A model generated the notes under the pieces. The model was not told where the DNA came from. It made no database searches and saw only the letters and a list, made by a program, of their open reading frames with translations. Positions 51,675 to 61,535 of a DNA stretch of 64,000 bases are shown one piece after another. Source of the stretch: Lysinibacillus antri (GTDB lineage Bacteria > Bacillota > Bacilli > Bacillales_A > Planococcaceae). Positions within the stretch are counted from its first letter, which is position 1, and every line of letters starts with the position of its first letter. The position numbers and the translations under genes are program-made. The stretch lies in contig NZ_RYYR01000012.1 in the NCBI RefSeq assembly GCF_003977595.1, forward strand, positions 1-64,000. The letters run 5' to 3'.

Positions 51675-51783
51675 AGAATACTTTCGCTCCTAAATCATCT
51701 TATATTATATCGATTTAATTTTAGAGGAACGAAAGTACTGTAGCAAGGTCATTTCAGTAATTACATGTAATTACCTAGTGGAA

Positions 51784-53610
51784 TCATAAAATACCAGATT
51801 GTTTGAGCATATTTGCATAGACGCCATTCTTTTGGATTAATTGTTGCTGCGTTCCTGTCTCAACCAAATGTCCCTCTTTCATTACTAAAACGAGATCTGC
51901 ATGACGAACAGTATTTAATCGATGCGCAATGACAAAGCTAGTGCGTCCTTCCATTAATAGCTCCAACGCCTGTTGAATTTTTACTTCTGTTACCGTATCA
52001 ATACTACTAGTGGCCTCATCTAACAATAAAATGACCGGGTCCGCAACAAGTGCCCGCGCAATGGATAAAAGTTGCTTTTGCCCTTGTGAAATACTACTAC
52101 CATCTGAAGTTAAAACCGTGTTATAGCCATTCGGTAGTTTCATAATAAAATCATGGGCATTTGCTTTTTTAGCCGCTTCTTCAACTTCATCATTTGTTGC
52201 ATCTAGTCTTCCATACCGAATGTTATCATAGATGCTTGCTTCAAAAATAAATGAATCTTGCAGAACAAACGCCATTTGTTTACGCAATGTAGTTCGTTGT
52301 ATGTCTCGTACATTTACCCCATCAAAGAGCACTTCGCCTTTTTGTACATCATAAAATCTCGCAATTAATTGCATAATGGTTGTTTTCCCAGCACCTGTAG
52401 CGCCAACTAAGGCAACAGTTTGTCCCGGCTGCACATAAAAGCTAACATTTTGTAGGGTGTGGGATTGTTCCTCCAATTCATATTTAAAGGACACGTTTTT
52501 AAATTCCACTGCCCCTTGAAGTTTATGATGTTCACCGAATGCGCCAATGTCTTCCTCTTTATTCTCATCCATAATTGAAAACACCCGCTCTGCACCCGCA
52601 ATAGCAGACAACACCGTATTCATCTGATTCGCTAAATCATTTAATGGACGAGTAAATTGCCGGGCGTACTCTGTAAAAATAACAATTGTCCCGATCGATA
52701 CAAATCCATGATAAGCTAAGATCCCCCCAACTCCTGCAACTATAGCAAAACTAAGATTATTTAAAAAGTTCATCACTTTTGGAATATAGCCTGAATATGT
52801 TAGTGCCCAAAATCCTGTTCTACGTAGATGTGCACTTTTTTCACGGAACTCCTGCTTTACCCGTTCTTCTTGGGAAAATGCTTTGACAACACGTTGTCCA
52901 GAAATTGTTTCTTCAATCATCCCATTTAACGCGCCGAGTGCACTTTGCTGTTCTTTAAATAATTTCCCCGTCCTTCTTGTGATCCAACGAGTTGCGACAA
53001 ACATCACCGGAATAATACACATTGTAAGCAAAGTGAGTAGAGGACTTAACATTAACATGACCACAATCGTCCCTGTTAACGTCAGAATACTTGAAAATAC
53101 TTGGATAAATGAACTGTTTAAAGTAGAGCTTACTGTTTCAATATCATTTGTTGCGCGGCTCATTAATTCCCCATGTTGACGTTTGTCAAAATACGATACA
53201 GGTAATCGAACTAATTGATTAAATACTCCCGTACGCATTTTATAAATGGTTTGTTGGGCTATTCCAATCATCCAATAATTTTGAAGAAAATAAGCTATTG
53301 CCAACACGAAGTAGATTAGGATTAATGCGATGATCATTGTTGACATACCATCAAAATGAAACTTCATCACATATTCATCGATAATGTGACCTATTAGAAA
53401 TGGTCCTAAAAGCGACATGGCGGAACTAATCACAACAAGTGCTAAAACAGCAATGAGTAACGCTCGTTGTTCATCAACGATTTTCCAAATTCGTAGTAAA
53501 GTATTTTTCCAATCATTCGCTCTAGGGCCTTTTTTCTTTTTTACCGGTCTTTTTAAATCTTCTTTCGATAAAAGTGGCTCGTATCCAAAGGGTTCTTTAA
53601 GGGATTTCAT
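51784..53610 (-). CDS. yfiC: Heterodimeric ABC exporter, canonical-site subunit (YfiC-like)
   Basis: A 608-residue half-transporter: six membrane helices (about 50-340) and an ATPase domain with Walker A VGATGAGKTTIMQ, signature SISQGQKQLLSIARAL, Walker B PVILLLDEATSS with catalytic Glu, and switch His in VIAHRLNTV. Length is close to B. subtilis YfiC. The start overlaps the partner's stop. The pair is probably a type-IV multidrug exporter with one hydrolytic site. Confidence 0.88.
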   Translation of the reverse strand: MKSLKEPFGYEPLLSKEDLKRPVKKKKGPRANDWKNTLLRIWKIVDEQRALLIAVLALVVISSAMSLLGPFLIGHIIDEYVMKFHFDGMSTMIIALILIYFVLAIAYFLQNYWMIGIAQQTIYKMRTGVFNQLVRLPVSYFDKRQHGELMSRATNDIETVSSTLNSSFIQVFSSILTLTGTIVVMLMLSPLLTLLTMCIIPVMFVATRWITRRTGKLFKEQQSALGALNGMIEETISGQRVVKAFSQEERVKQEFREKSAHLRRTGFWALTYSGYIPKVMNFLNNLSFAIVAGVGGILAYHGFVSIGTIVIFTEYARQFTRPLNDLANQMNTVLSAIAGAERVFSIMDENKEEDIGAFGEHHKLQGAVEFKNVSFKYELEEQSHTLQNVSFYVQPGQTVALVGATGAGKTTIMQLIARFYDVQKGEVLFDGVNVRDIQRTTLRKQMAFVLQDSFIFEASIYDNIRYGRLDATNDEVEEAAKKANAHDFIMKLPNGYNTVLTSDGSSISQGQKQLLSIARALVADPVILLLDEATSSIDTVTEVKIQQALELLMEGRTSFVIAHRLNTVRHADLVLVMKEGHLVETGTQQQLIQKNGVYANMLKQSGIL

Positions 53611-55331
53611 TACGCTTCACCTTCTTTGCCTTGTGATAAAGCAATTTGTTTATACTGCTCACTTGTATTCATTAATTCATCATGATGTCCAAAAGCAATA
53701 ACACGACCTTCATCTAATAGTAGAATTTTATCCGCACCTTTTGCTGTCCGAACTTTTTGTGTAACTACTAGCATCGTAGCTTGCTTATCATTTAATGCTT
53801 CCCAAAATGCAGATTCAGTTTTCACATCAAGAGCGCTCGTGCTATCGTCTAAAATTAATATTTGAGGTTCTCGTATTAAAGCTCGGGCAATGGATAATCT
53901 TTGCTTTTGTCCACCTGAAAGATTAACCCCTTTTTGCCCGACACGCGTTTCGTATTGATTTGGAAAGTTTTCAATGGTTTGATGAATTTGCGCTTGTGAT
54001 GCTGCATAATGCACTTCATTTAAAGCAGCTGCTTGTCTACCCCAGCGGACATTTTCATAAATAGAGCCTGTAAATAACATCGATTGCTGAGGGACAAATC
54101 CTACCATTGCTCGTAAACTTTCTAGTGGCATGTCATTGATATTTTGGTTATGAATATAAATTGCACCTGATGTCGGTTCGTAAAAACGTGGAAGCAAATT
54201 TAATAAGGTAGATTTTCCTGAACCCGTTGCCCCCATAATGGCAAGCTTCTCACCTTCCATTACCGTAAAGGATATATTGTCGAGCACCTTTTTATCTGTA
54301 TTTGGATAGTTAAATGAAACATTTTCAAATTTAATGGAGCCTACTGTTAATGGTCTAACTTTTTCAGATGTAACATGTTTTTCGATACCCTCTTCAATAA
54401 TTAAAACTTCCGCCATCCGTTCAGCAGAAGCCTTTGCACGGGAGAAGGCATTAATAATAAAGGCAAACATTGAAAAGTTCCCTGTCATACGCATTGCATA
54501 GTTTACAACCGCAATTAGTTCCCCAACTTGAGCGTTCCCATTTCTCACATCAATAGCACCAAACCACAGAGCAGCAAGTAAACTCATATTCATAACGAAT
54601 AACAACACTGGCATAATGAGCTCCATTACGCGTAATGCCTTCATCGTATCCGTTTTTAAATCACCCGCTACTTCTTCAAATCGATTGCCTTCAAAATCCA
54701 TTCGCATATACGCTTTTACTAAACGAATACCTTGAAGATTTTCTTGAAGCACACGGTTTACCCGGTCTAATCTACGTTGCACCGTTGCAAATAAGTGAAC
54801 ACCCTTTTTCACAATTACATATAAAAACAACACCACAATTGGCGTACCAATCATTAAAAATAAAGCCATTTTCGAATTTACCACAAAGGCCATTATTAAA
54901 CTTCCGATTGCTGCAAGGGGCGCACGTAACATAATGCGTAAACTCATAAAAAAGACGGTCTGTACCTGTTGCACATCACTCGTTAACCTTGTAATTAACC
55001 CCGATGTCGGAAAACGCAAATAGGTCGCCATCGAAAAAGACTGTATTTTGCTAAATAAGGCGTTGCGTAAATCATATGAAAAGCTTTGTGCAGCATGGGA
55101 CGAAAAATAAGAATTCACCACGCCACTTGCAAAAGCTAAAAGAGCCAAGCCTACTAGAATCAATCCCCAGTACCAGATCGTCTCTATATCATCTGCAACT
55201 ATTCCTTCATCTATAATTTTCGCAATAATTAATGGTTGGGTAAGTTCCACCGTTAATTCAAAAAGCATTAGACAAATTGCAATTAGCGCTGGCCATTTAT
55301 ATGGTTTTATATAAGAAAATACTACTTTCAC
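53610..55331 (-). CDS. yfiB: Heterodimeric ABC exporter, degenerate-site subunit (YfiB-like)
   Basis: A 573-residue half-transporter, the exact length of B. subtilis YfiB as I recall it. Membrane domain about 15-310; ATPase with Walker A MGATGSGKSTLLN and signature NLSGGQKQRLSIARAL. The Walker B is LILDDSTSALD, so Asp replaces the catalytic Glu, and the H-loop is VVTQKVRTA, with Gln for His. This is the degenerate site expected in a heterodimeric exporter. No regulator or MarR/TetR gene is adjacent. Confidence 0.88.
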   Translation of the reverse strand: MKVVFSYIKPYKWPALIAICLMLFELTVELTQPLIIAKIIDEGIVADDIETIWYWGLILVGLALLAFASGVVNSYFSSHAAQSFSYDLRNALFSKIQSFSMATYLRFPTSGLITRLTSDVQQVQTVFFMSLRIMLRAPLAAIGSLIMAFVVNSKMALFLMIGTPIVVLFLYVIVKKGVHLFATVQRRLDRVNRVLQENLQGIRLVKAYMRMDFEGNRFEEVAGDLKTDTMKALRVMELIMPVLLFVMNMSLLAALWFGAIDVRNGNAQVGELIAVVNYAMRMTGNFSMFAFIINAFSRAKASAERMAEVLIIEEGIEKHVTSEKVRPLTVGSIKFENVSFNYPNTDKKVLDNISFTVMEGEKLAIMGATGSGKSTLLNLLPRFYEPTSGAIYIHNQNINDMPLESLRAMVGFVPQQSMLFTGSIYENVRWGRQAAALNEVHYAASQAQIHQTIENFPNQYETRVGQKGVNLSGGQKQRLSIARALIREPQILILDDSTSALDVKTESAFWEALNDKQATMLVVTQKVRTAKGADKILLLDEGRVIAFGHHDELMNTSEQYKQIALSQGKEGEA

Positions 55332-55463
55332 ACAAACACCCCTAACGAAGACAACAATCTAAGAAATAAAGCTCAATCAATTTGAATTCAGACAAATATT
55401 GAAAGCCTTTATCAACTTCTGGTGATTATTTTACATTAGATTGTTTACAAAATGTTCACATCT

Positions 55464-56378
55464 TCATTCATTATTGTAACTTTCTGCCTTTTCACCTACA
55501 ATTGAAAGCCATGTAACACAACCGAGCATAATGAAAACACCGAGAGCTTGCCACAAGCCTAAAGTAGTATGGAAAACAATGATGGAAATCACCATTGCTG
55601 TTAATGGCTCAATACTAGATAGAATACTAGTTAATACCGGACTTATATACTTCATACTACTTAAAAACAAAATGAATGCTATGGTACCGAAGAAGATCAA
55701 GACCACCATCCATAAAGAAGTATTGATGTTTAAAAGTAACACCCACTCTTCACTGTTCCAAACGAATGTAGTAATACCTAAAATAGCGCCTCCTACTAAC
55801 ATCCCCCAACCAACAACGACCAAGACGCCCCATTCATTCATCAATGCCACTGGATGAAGTGTATAGATGGCAAAAGTAACCCCTAGCATTACTCCCCATA
55901 TGATGGCTTCTGTACTAACTAGCAAAGAATCAAAGGAAAAGTTTGTTAATAATAAAAATAATCCAAAAAACGTCCCCATAATCCCAAGCAGTTGATACTT
56001 TGGCGGCCATGTTCTTAATTTAATCGAAAGAAAAATAACAATAAAAATTGGCCCTAAAAATTGTAATAAGGTAGCGAAAACTGCATTACTTACATTAATT
56101 GCTGTAACGAAAGAAAACTGAAGCCCAAGCATTCCCAACACACTAAAGATAATCAATTGCCTCCTCCAATGCGCGGATCTCCATATAGGAAATATAGACT
56201 TTTTCGTAGCAACTAAGAATAAAAGTATTGCCAATCCAGCTACTAAAAGACGAATAGTTAACATAAAAGACACGGTCATCCCTGTGTTTTCTAAAATAAA
56301 TTCCATCAATGGTCCTGTAGCTCCCCAAAGCATGGCCCCCATTACTATGAGGAAAATTCCTTTTATTTTCTCCATCAA
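55464..56378 (-). CDS. EamA/DMT-family transporter
   Basis: A 304-residue protein with ten predicted membrane helices in two EamA repeats. GAMLWGATGPLMEFILE (residues 13-29) and LQFLGPIFIVIFLSI near 110 are in the first repeat; ILSSIEPLTAMVISIIVF near 260 is the conserved second-repeat motif. Family members export amino acids or metabolites. The substrate is unknown. It is single and its start has only a modest ribosome-binding site. Confidence 0.87.
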   Translation of the reverse strand: MMEKIKGIFLIVMGAMLWGATGPLMEFILENTGMTVSFMLTIRLLVAGLAILLFLVATKKSIFPIWRSAHWRRQLIIFSVLGMLGLQFSFVTAINVSNAVFATLLQFLGPIFIVIFLSIKLRTWPPKYQLLGIMGTFFGLFLLLTNFSFDSLLVSTEAIIWGVMLGVTFAIYTLHPVALMNEWGVLVVVGWGMLVGGAILGITTFVWNSEEWVLLLNINTSLWMVVLIFFGTIAFILFLSSMKYISPVLTSILSSIEPLTAMVISIIVFHTTLGLWQALGVFIMLGCVTWLSIVGEKAESYNNE

Positions 56379-56562
56379 TTCGCCCTCAATCTACATTTAA
56401 TATTTTAAATTGATATATTTTTTTCGCATATACACCCAAATTAGAACTTAAGTCCCCCAATCTACTATTATCAAAATATTACAACCAGATATGTAATGAC
56501 TATTTGCTTCAAAAACTTTATAATAATAGTATTAATATACGAAATTTAAGGAGACGGAAAGA

Positions 56563-58587
56563 ATGAGCCGCGAAAAAGAAATTTTTAAAATTGATAAAGA
56601 ACTAGTAACATTTGCGCCTTTCCCAACTTTTTTACTAAATCGAAATGGCCATGTAGCCATTTGGAACGACTTATGTGTAAAATATTTTGGATATTCTCTG
56701 AACGAACTTACTACTAGTAAAAATACAAATATTAACACTACTTTATTTTCAACATTTACTGAAGAATCATGGAACCGTATTTTATTAGGAAAAGAACCAT
56801 TTCGTTTTGAACATATTCAACTTGTAACGAAAAACGATTCTTTTGTTAGTGCAACATTGCTGACAATGCCATGTTTCCTTGATGGTGTCCCTTCTATCCT
56901 AGTTACTTGTTTACTAGACGATTTAGTCATACGAATGGACGATACATCTCAAGAACTAATAGACTTAAAAAATGGCCTTTATTCAACTTTTATGGTTGTC
57001 ACTCTTGATGCAGAAGGGTTTATTACTCATAGTAATCAAGCATTTTTAAAGGCTAGTCATTGGACGCCAAAGCGCATTTTAGGCAAAACATTCTGGCAAC
57101 TATTCCCTGAAACTGTTGAAAGTGCTGAGATCGTCGAAACAATATGGCAAACGATTAATTCCGGTCAAATTTGGGAAGGTGACGTGGAAAAAGTAACAAA
57201 AGATGGGCAATCTTACTGGGTTCATCTTACTGCAATCCCAACCTATTCACAATCTGAACAAAACTATCATTACATTTTGATTGAAAAAGATATTACAAAT
57301 GAAAAGAAACTGAAGCAACAACTAGAGAAAATTGCCTATATCGATACAGAAACAGGACTTATGAACGTTCATCGTCTCGAAAATATCGTTTCGGAAATGA
57401 TTGAAGAAGGTCGACACTTCTCCTTTGTTTATTTAAGCATCGATAAGTTTTATACGTTAAAAGAACTTCATAATGATCATTTAGAAAATAACTTAATTAT
57501 AGAATTTACAAAACGAATGAAAATCTATTTCCAAGACAGTGACATGGCACGGATCAATGAAAATGACTTTGTAGTTATTACACCACTGGGCGAATGGTTT
57601 ATTCAAGGATTTTTAACTTATTTAAAACAAAATCCGATTTATATTGGAAATATGGCTGTACCAATTTCTATTAGTGGTGGTATTACACGTTCACCACAGG
57701 ATCAATCCAACTTCTCACAACTAATGAACGCATCCATTGCAACGATTGCAAATGTGCGGGAAGCTGGTGGAGATAGTATCCTGTCCCTATCAAACGCAAC
57801 GCATAAAGCATTAAATCGCCGTTCAATCATTGAAAAACGATTATTACTGGCACTAGATCAACAACACTTAAAGGTACTATACCAACCGCAAATCGACCTT
57901 CAAACAGGTAATATTATTGCAGTTGAAGCGCTAGTTCGTTGGGAAGATGATGAAGTCGGTGTCGTATCACCTGATGAGCTTATACCGATTGCAGAAGAAT
58001 CTGGTCTGATCAATAATATTGGTTCCTTTATGATTGAAGAGGCTTGTAAACAGGCTGCAGAGTGGCAAAAAGAAGGTTTAAATTTAAAAGTAAGTATTAA
58101 CTTATCTGTTCGTGAGTTCCGTGATAAAAACATGGCAAAATCGATTCTAAGTATATTAGCTCGCACAGGTTGTCCTGCGAATCTAATCCAAATCGAAATT
58201 ACAGAGAAGTTTGCATTAGAAGCCGAAGCTGAAACATCTATTATTAAACAAATGCGTAAACTCGAAAATGAAGGCATTGTTTTCGTGCTCGATGACTTTG
58301 GGACAGGCTATGCATCGTTCCGTTATATGCAGCTTTTACCAATTGAAATATTAAAAATCGACCAAATGTTTATTAGTTCCCTCCTGCAATCGGAAAAAAC
58401 ACAACGATTAATTCATGGGATGGTTCAATTCGGTAAATCAATGAATCTTACTGTATTAGCAGAAGGTGTTGAAACAAAAGAACAACGTCAACTGTTAGAA
58501 CAGTACGGTTGTGACGCAATTCAAGGGTTCCTAATTAGTAAACCAGTATCTGAATTAGAAATTAGTAGTTTGGTAGCTACTGTTTAG
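56563..58587 (+). CDS. PAS-GGDEF-EAL protein, probable c-di-GMP phosphodiesterase
   Basis: A 674-residue cytoplasmic regulator. Two PAS regions (about 10-110 and 135-245, the second with LGKTFWQLFP and EKDITNEKK), then a GGDEF domain (about 260-420) whose active site is degenerate: RINENDF near residue 328 instead of R-GGDEF. The EAL domain (about 430-674) is complete: VEALVRW (about 452), NLSVREF, EITEKFALE, LDDFGTGYASF (about 575), KIDQMF, AEGVET and QGFLISKP. It should hydrolyse c-di-GMP under PAS control; the inactive GGDEF may bind GTP as a switch. AAGGAGACGG precedes the ATG. It could adjust the c-di-GMP pool read by the riboswitch at 13 kb; that is inference. Confidence 0.9.
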   Translation: MSREKEIFKIDKELVTFAPFPTFLLNRNGHVAIWNDLCVKYFGYSLNELTTSKNTNINTTLFSTFTEESWNRILLGKEPFRFEHIQLVTKNDSFVSATLLTMPCFLDGVPSILVTCLLDDLVIRMDDTSQELIDLKNGLYSTFMVVTLDAEGFITHSNQAFLKASHWTPKRILGKTFWQLFPETVESAEIVETIWQTINSGQIWEGDVEKVTKDGQSYWVHLTAIPTYSQSEQNYHYILIEKDITNEKKLKQQLEKIAYIDTETGLMNVHRLENIVSEMIEEGRHFSFVYLSIDKFYTLKELHNDHLENNLIIEFTKRMKIYFQDSDMARINENDFVVITPLGEWFIQGFLTYLKQNPIYIGNMAVPISISGGITRSPQDQSNFSQLMNASIATIANVREAGGDSILSLSNATHKALNRRSIIEKRLLLALDQQHLKVLYQPQIDLQTGNIIAVEALVRWEDDEVGVVSPDELIPIAEESGLINNIGSFMIEEACKQAAEWQKEGLNLKVSINLSVREFRDKNMAKSILSILARTGCPANLIQIEITEKFALEAEAETSIIKQMRKLENEGIVFVLDDFGTGYASFRYMQLLPIEILKIDQMFISSLLQSEKTQRLIHGMVQFGKSMNLTVLAEGVETKEQRQLLEQYGCDAIQGFLISKPVSELEISSLVATV

Positions 58588-58642
58588 AGAAAAGTGGAAT
58601 GGGCTCGCCTAGCTAGATGTCAATGAGAGCGCCTATTCAATC

Positions 58643-58680
58643 TAAAAAAACGAGGGTTCACTTCTAAAGTGGACCCTCCT
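58643..58680. terminator. Bidirectional terminator between EAL and ThrE genes
   Basis: AGGGTTCAC (58653-58661) with GTGGACCCT (58669-58677), flanked by seven A on the left that serve as a T-run on the minus strand. Confidence 0.8.
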
Positions 58681-58681
58681 T

Positions 58682-59176
58682 TTACTTTATTTTTTGCGTT
58701 CTCTTTGCCTTTGCGAAACTTTGCATGGAGGTTCTTCCCTTTTTAAACATCCGCATGACAAGCTGAACGATTACTTCTGCAAATACTAACCCCATGGCAA
58801 TGGCGCCAGAAATCATAAATGCACGCATTCCATTTTGAATTCCTAGGTTATAGTCTAATTCTACTATGTTTCGCATAGTATTATAAGCGATACCACCTGG
58901 CACAAGAGGAATAATACCAGATACATTAAAAATAATCATAGGCATTTTAAACCGTCGAGCAAAAATCTGCGCTACAATGGCAATGGCAAAGGCTCCTAAA
59001 AACGAGGCTTGTACTTCTGTTACTCCGTTTTCCATTAACAAGTAATACACGAGCCAGCCAATGGAGCCAACTAAACCACAGTAAGGCAATGCTTTTGTTG
59101 GTGCATTAAAGATTACTCCAAAACAAGAGGTAAAGATAAAACTAAATATAAGTTGTATAATTAATTCCATAGCCAC
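58682..59176 (-). CDS. Threonine/serine exporter small subunit (ThrE_2/YjjB-like)
   Basis: A 164-residue membrane protein with about five helices: TSCFGVIFNAPTKALPYCGL, then GVTEVQASFLGAFAIAIVAQI, FNVSGIIPLVPGGIAY and AFMISGAIAMGLVFAEV. This matches ThrE_2 (YjjB). In Bacilli and E. coli the ThrE protein is split in two genes that work together; here the YjjP-like half is 6 bp upstream. It would export small amino acids or dicarboxylates. Confidence 0.85.
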   Translation of the reverse strand: MAMELIIQLIFSFIFTSCFGVIFNAPTKALPYCGLVGSIGWLVYYLLMENGVTEVQASFLGAFAIAIVAQIFARRFKMPMIIFNVSGIIPLVPGGIAYNTMRNIVELDYNLGIQNGMRAFMISGAIAMGLVFAEVIVQLVMRMFKKGRTSMQSFAKAKRTQKIK

Positions 59177-59182
59177 GTCTCC

Positions 59183-59935
59183 TTAAAATCCAACGACTAA
59201 TGCGATACCCGAACCAATGGCAAAGGCTGTCAAAAACGCCTCAGCTCCTTTTGCAATGCCTGCTGTAAAATGTCCTGCCATTAAGTCACGCACTGCATTG
59301 GTAATTAAAACACCTGGCACAAGCGGCATGACACCACCAACAATGATCTTATCCATTTCCGTTCCTAATCCAAAGTGTATGGCTAAGGAGGCCAGTAACC
59401 CCACTACGAGAGAGGCAAGAAATTCTGAGAAAAACTTTACTCTGGTCATTTCCTGAATAATTGTTACAACAAAGTAGCCGAATCCCCCTGCGACAAAGGC
59501 TGCCGGTATATCCGACCACAAACCATCAAACAGCACCATAAAACAACTACTAGCAATGGAAGCTGCTAGAATTTGCAAATGTACTGGTAAAAAATAATTC
59601 GTTTTTTGTATCTTTCGCAACTCGTCATAAGCTTCTTCTAATGTTATTATTTTAAATGTAAGCTTACGAGAAACACTATTTACTTTTGCTATTTTATGCA
59701 AATCTGTAATTCTCGTTGTAATAGAGGTAATTTTCGTAATTTGCCGTTTTCCTAATGACAGGATGATTCCTGTTGGTGTTACATAACTTTGCGCATCCTC
59801 AATTGATTGTGAGCGTGCCATACGGAGCATTGTATCTTCAACTCGATAAGTTTCAGCTCCACTCTCCATCATTATTTGGCCAGCTAGTAGAAAACAATCT
59901 AGCGCCATCTCATAATTCTGTTCTTTATTATCCAT
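59183..59935 (-). CDS. Threonine/serine exporter large subunit (ThrE/YjjP-like)
   Basis: A 250-residue protein. The N-terminal soluble part has LDCFLLAGQIMMESGAETYRVE and ATPTGI-type VTPTGIILSL; five helices follow (about 120-250) with IIVGGVMPLVPGVLITNAV (about 190). This is the ThrE/YjjP domain with its MESGAET motif. It is the first gene of a two-gene operon with the YjjB-like subunit. Substrate inferred from the family. Confidence 0.87.
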   Translation of the reverse strand: MDNKEQNYEMALDCFLLAGQIMMESGAETYRVEDTMLRMARSQSIEDAQSYVTPTGIILSLGKRQITKITSITTRITDLHKIAKVNSVSRKLTFKIITLEEAYDELRKIQKTNYFLPVHLQILAASIASSCFMVLFDGLWSDIPAAFVAGGFGYFVVTIIQEMTRVKFFSEFLASLVVGLLASLAIHFGLGTEMDKIIVGGVMPLVPGVLITNAVRDLMAGHFTAGIAKGAEAFLTAFAIGSGIALVVGF

Positions 59936-60063
59936 AGCGTGATCCTATTCTCCTTTTCTCCATGCTCATATTATCGAACAGAAATGCAATTCTCAATACA
60001 TATTTTTCTAACTTTTTTATGTGCTATTAATTGATAATTATATAACAAAGGGGAGTATCTAGT

Positions 60064-61479
60064 TTGAAAAACGATCGTCAAGAAAAAAGGCGTTCCTGGA
60101 TACATTTTTCACTGCTCAGTTCAATGTTTCTTTTAACATTGATAATAGGTGTATTTATTTTTTCAACGGGAGATTCAAAGTTTCAAAGTTTTACATCGGC
60201 AAAGACAAAAGCTGAAATTGCCTATGTTCCAGATGTATTGTTATCTGAATCCCCAACAAAATTTAAGGACATTCAAATCATCACTGAGACTTCTGATCAC
60301 ACTACGATGCCCTATGCAGTAAATTATCCAAAAACAAATTTCCAAAACATAAATAAAGAAATTTCACAATTCATAGCTTCGTCAAAAGAAAACTATGTAG
60401 AAGCCGTCCGTCTATACACAAATGCCAATTCAAAAGTAGATGTTGTCGGTGAATTCCTAATGACGGCTGATATTTCCCTACACAACAATAATTATTATTC
60501 TGTCATATTAAAAAATAATACAAAAATCAATAAAGCGAATTACGACACAACCTATCAGACATATCTTTTTAATAAAAATTCTGGAGAATTGATTAGTTTT
60601 TCTCAACTATTAAATAACAAGGTTGAGAATTTAGAAGTTTTTGCAAAGCATGTGAGAAATCAGATCTCAACAAATTACAGTAAATACTTTGATAAAGATA
60701 AAATGACACAATTAACTGAGCCAAAATGGGAAAATTTTAACCGTTTTGGGGTGAGTGACAGTCATTTAGTTATTTATTATAACTACAACGAAATTGCAGA
60801 TCCACTTGCCGGAACACCGAATGTGATCATCCCTATTTCGTTTTTAAATCCGATACTAGCGGAGCCTTTTAAATCAACTACAGTAAGTAAAGAAACGATT
60901 ATTCCGGTGAAACCACCTACTGGCAAACGTATCGCATTAACGTTTGATGATGGACCACATGAAAAAGTAACGCCGCAAATTTTAAAATTACTTGAGAAAT
61001 ACGATGCAAAGGCAACCTTCTTTGTCGTTGGCAATCGCATTGCAAAAAATACTAAACTAGTACAAGAAATTCATAACAGCGGGCATGAAATTGGAAACCA
61101 TACATGGAATCACCCAAACCTAACATCCATTTCATCAAAGCAAGTTTCATCACAACTTAAATCTACAAACGATGCCATTTTTACAGCTATTGGAGAATAT
61201 CCTACCGTGTTTAGACCTCCATATGGTGCAAAAAACAAGCAAGTTACAGATTTAGTTGCCTTACCAGTCGTGATGTGGACGATTGATACACTGGATTGGA
61301 AATACCGTGATCAAAGTAAATTATTACCTATGGTGAAGAAAAGCATACACAACAACGCCATCGTCTTAATGCATGACATTCATCAACCAACAGCAGATGG
61401 TTTAGAGAGCGTTTTAGCCTATCTACAAAATGAAGGCTACGAATGTGTAACCGTTAGTGAACTTTTAGAAAATAAATAA
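60064..61479 (+). CDS. Membrane-anchored polysaccharide deacetylase with DUF4163/DUF3298-like domain
   Basis: A 471-residue protein. One N-terminal helix (about 13-35) anchors it outside; residues 75-265 are a PdaC-like DUF4163/DUF3298 region with YAVNYPKTNFQNINKEI. The NodB catalytic domain has LTFDDGPHEKVTP (about 300), GNHTWNHPNL, the metal His pair (about 350), FRPPYGAKN (about 390) and VLMHDIHQ. It probably removes acetyl groups from peptidoglycan or surface glycans. TTG start with AAAGGGGAG upstream. Confidence 0.9.
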   Translation: MKNDRQEKRRSWIHFSLLSSMFLLTLIIGVFIFSTGDSKFQSFTSAKTKAEIAYVPDVLLSESPTKFKDIQIITETSDHTTMPYAVNYPKTNFQNINKEISQFIASSKENYVEAVRLYTNANSKVDVVGEFLMTADISLHNNNYYSVILKNNTKINKANYDTTYQTYLFNKNSGELISFSQLLNNKVENLEVFAKHVRNQISTNYSKYFDKDKMTQLTEPKWENFNRFGVSDSHLVIYYNYNEIADPLAGTPNVIIPISFLNPILAEPFKSTTVSKETIIPVKPPTGKRIALTFDDGPHEKVTPQILKLLEKYDAKATFFVVGNRIAKNTKLVQEIHNSGHEIGNHTWNHPNLTSISSKQVSSQLKSTNDAIFTAIGEYPTVFRPPYGAKNKQVTDLVALPVVMWTIDTLDWKYRDQSKLLPMVKKSIHNNAIVLMHDIHQPTADGLESVLAYLQNEGYECVTVSELLENK

Positions 61480-61484
61480 AAATT

Positions 61485-61528
61485 AAAGCGATTCGTCAGC
61501 ATTAGTATGCAAAACGAATCGCTTTTTT
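61485..61528. terminator. Bidirectional terminator between convergent genes
   Basis: AAAGCGATTCGT (61485-61496) pairs with ACGAATCGCTTT (61514-61525), followed by T; serves both the deacetylase and beta-propeller genes. Confidence 0.88.
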
Positions 61529-61535
61529 ACCTAGT

